DNA from: Niveispirillum sp.
GTDB taxonomy: Bacteria > Pseudomonadota > Alphaproteobacteria > Azospirillales > Azospirillaceae
Length of the DNA stretch: 6,482 nucleotides
Reading direction: 5' to 3'
Assembly (NCBI GenBank): GCA_016463045.1
Contig: JAEMSB010000241.1
Coordinates: 1-6,482, forward strand
Shown here: positions 6,470-6,482 of the stretch, piece after piece
How positions within the stretch are numbered: the first letter of the stretch is position 1
How the letters are laid out: the number at the start of each line of letters is the position of its first letter
Position numbers and translations under genes: made by a program
The notes under the pieces: model-generated
Databases searched by the model: none
Seen by the model: the letters and a program-made list of their open reading frames with translations, nothing else
Told to the model about the DNA's origin: nothing

Positions 6470-6482
6470 GCGCCACGCCCTC

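Overview
The window is GC-rich, densely coding DNA with the look of an alphaproteobacterium. An Azospirillum-like member of the Rhodospirillales is my best guess, based on the Aap-type amino acid transporter, the phaA/phaB pair for polyhydroxybutyrate (PHB) and the G/C-ending codon use. That placement is an inference and no marker gene is present to prove it. I see no phage, plasmid or insertion sequence gene, no tRNA or rRNA, and no CRISPR array.

Layout. On the + strand, positions 2-1853 hold the end of a polar amino acid ABC transporter operon: a permease open at the left edge (AapM type), then its ATPase (AapP type). The operon runs into a short, AT-richer convergent spacer (1854-2002) with two strong inverted repeats. 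Everything to the right is on the - strand: a Nudix hydrolase (2003-2422), a gene-free stretch (2423-2795) with a REP-like double palindrome and the phaB terminator, phaB (2796-3518), a 149-base spacer with the phaA terminator, phaA (3668-4843), a 126-base spacer with a 24-base palindrome, and a membrane sensor histidine kinase (4970-6469) whose start lies 13 bases from the right edge.

How the genes work together. PhaA condenses two acetyl-CoA to acetoacetyl-CoA, and PhaB reduces this to (R)-3-hydroxybutyryl-CoA, the monomer for PHB synthase. The synthase (phaC) and depolymerase are not in the window. The transporter brings in amino acids, and the Nudix enzyme probably cleans up a nucleotide or nucleotide-sugar diphosphate. 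The kinase is transcribed toward phaA, but no response regulator is visible, so a link to carbon storage is only a possibility.

The genes themselves are ordinary family members with intact catalytic motifs. The points worth a second look lie between genes: the inverted GTAG-footed REP-like pair, the palindrome just upstream of the phaA ribosome binding site, the tandem hairpins after aapP, and the hairpin that separates phaA from phaB. I found no convincing sign of a previously undescribed system.
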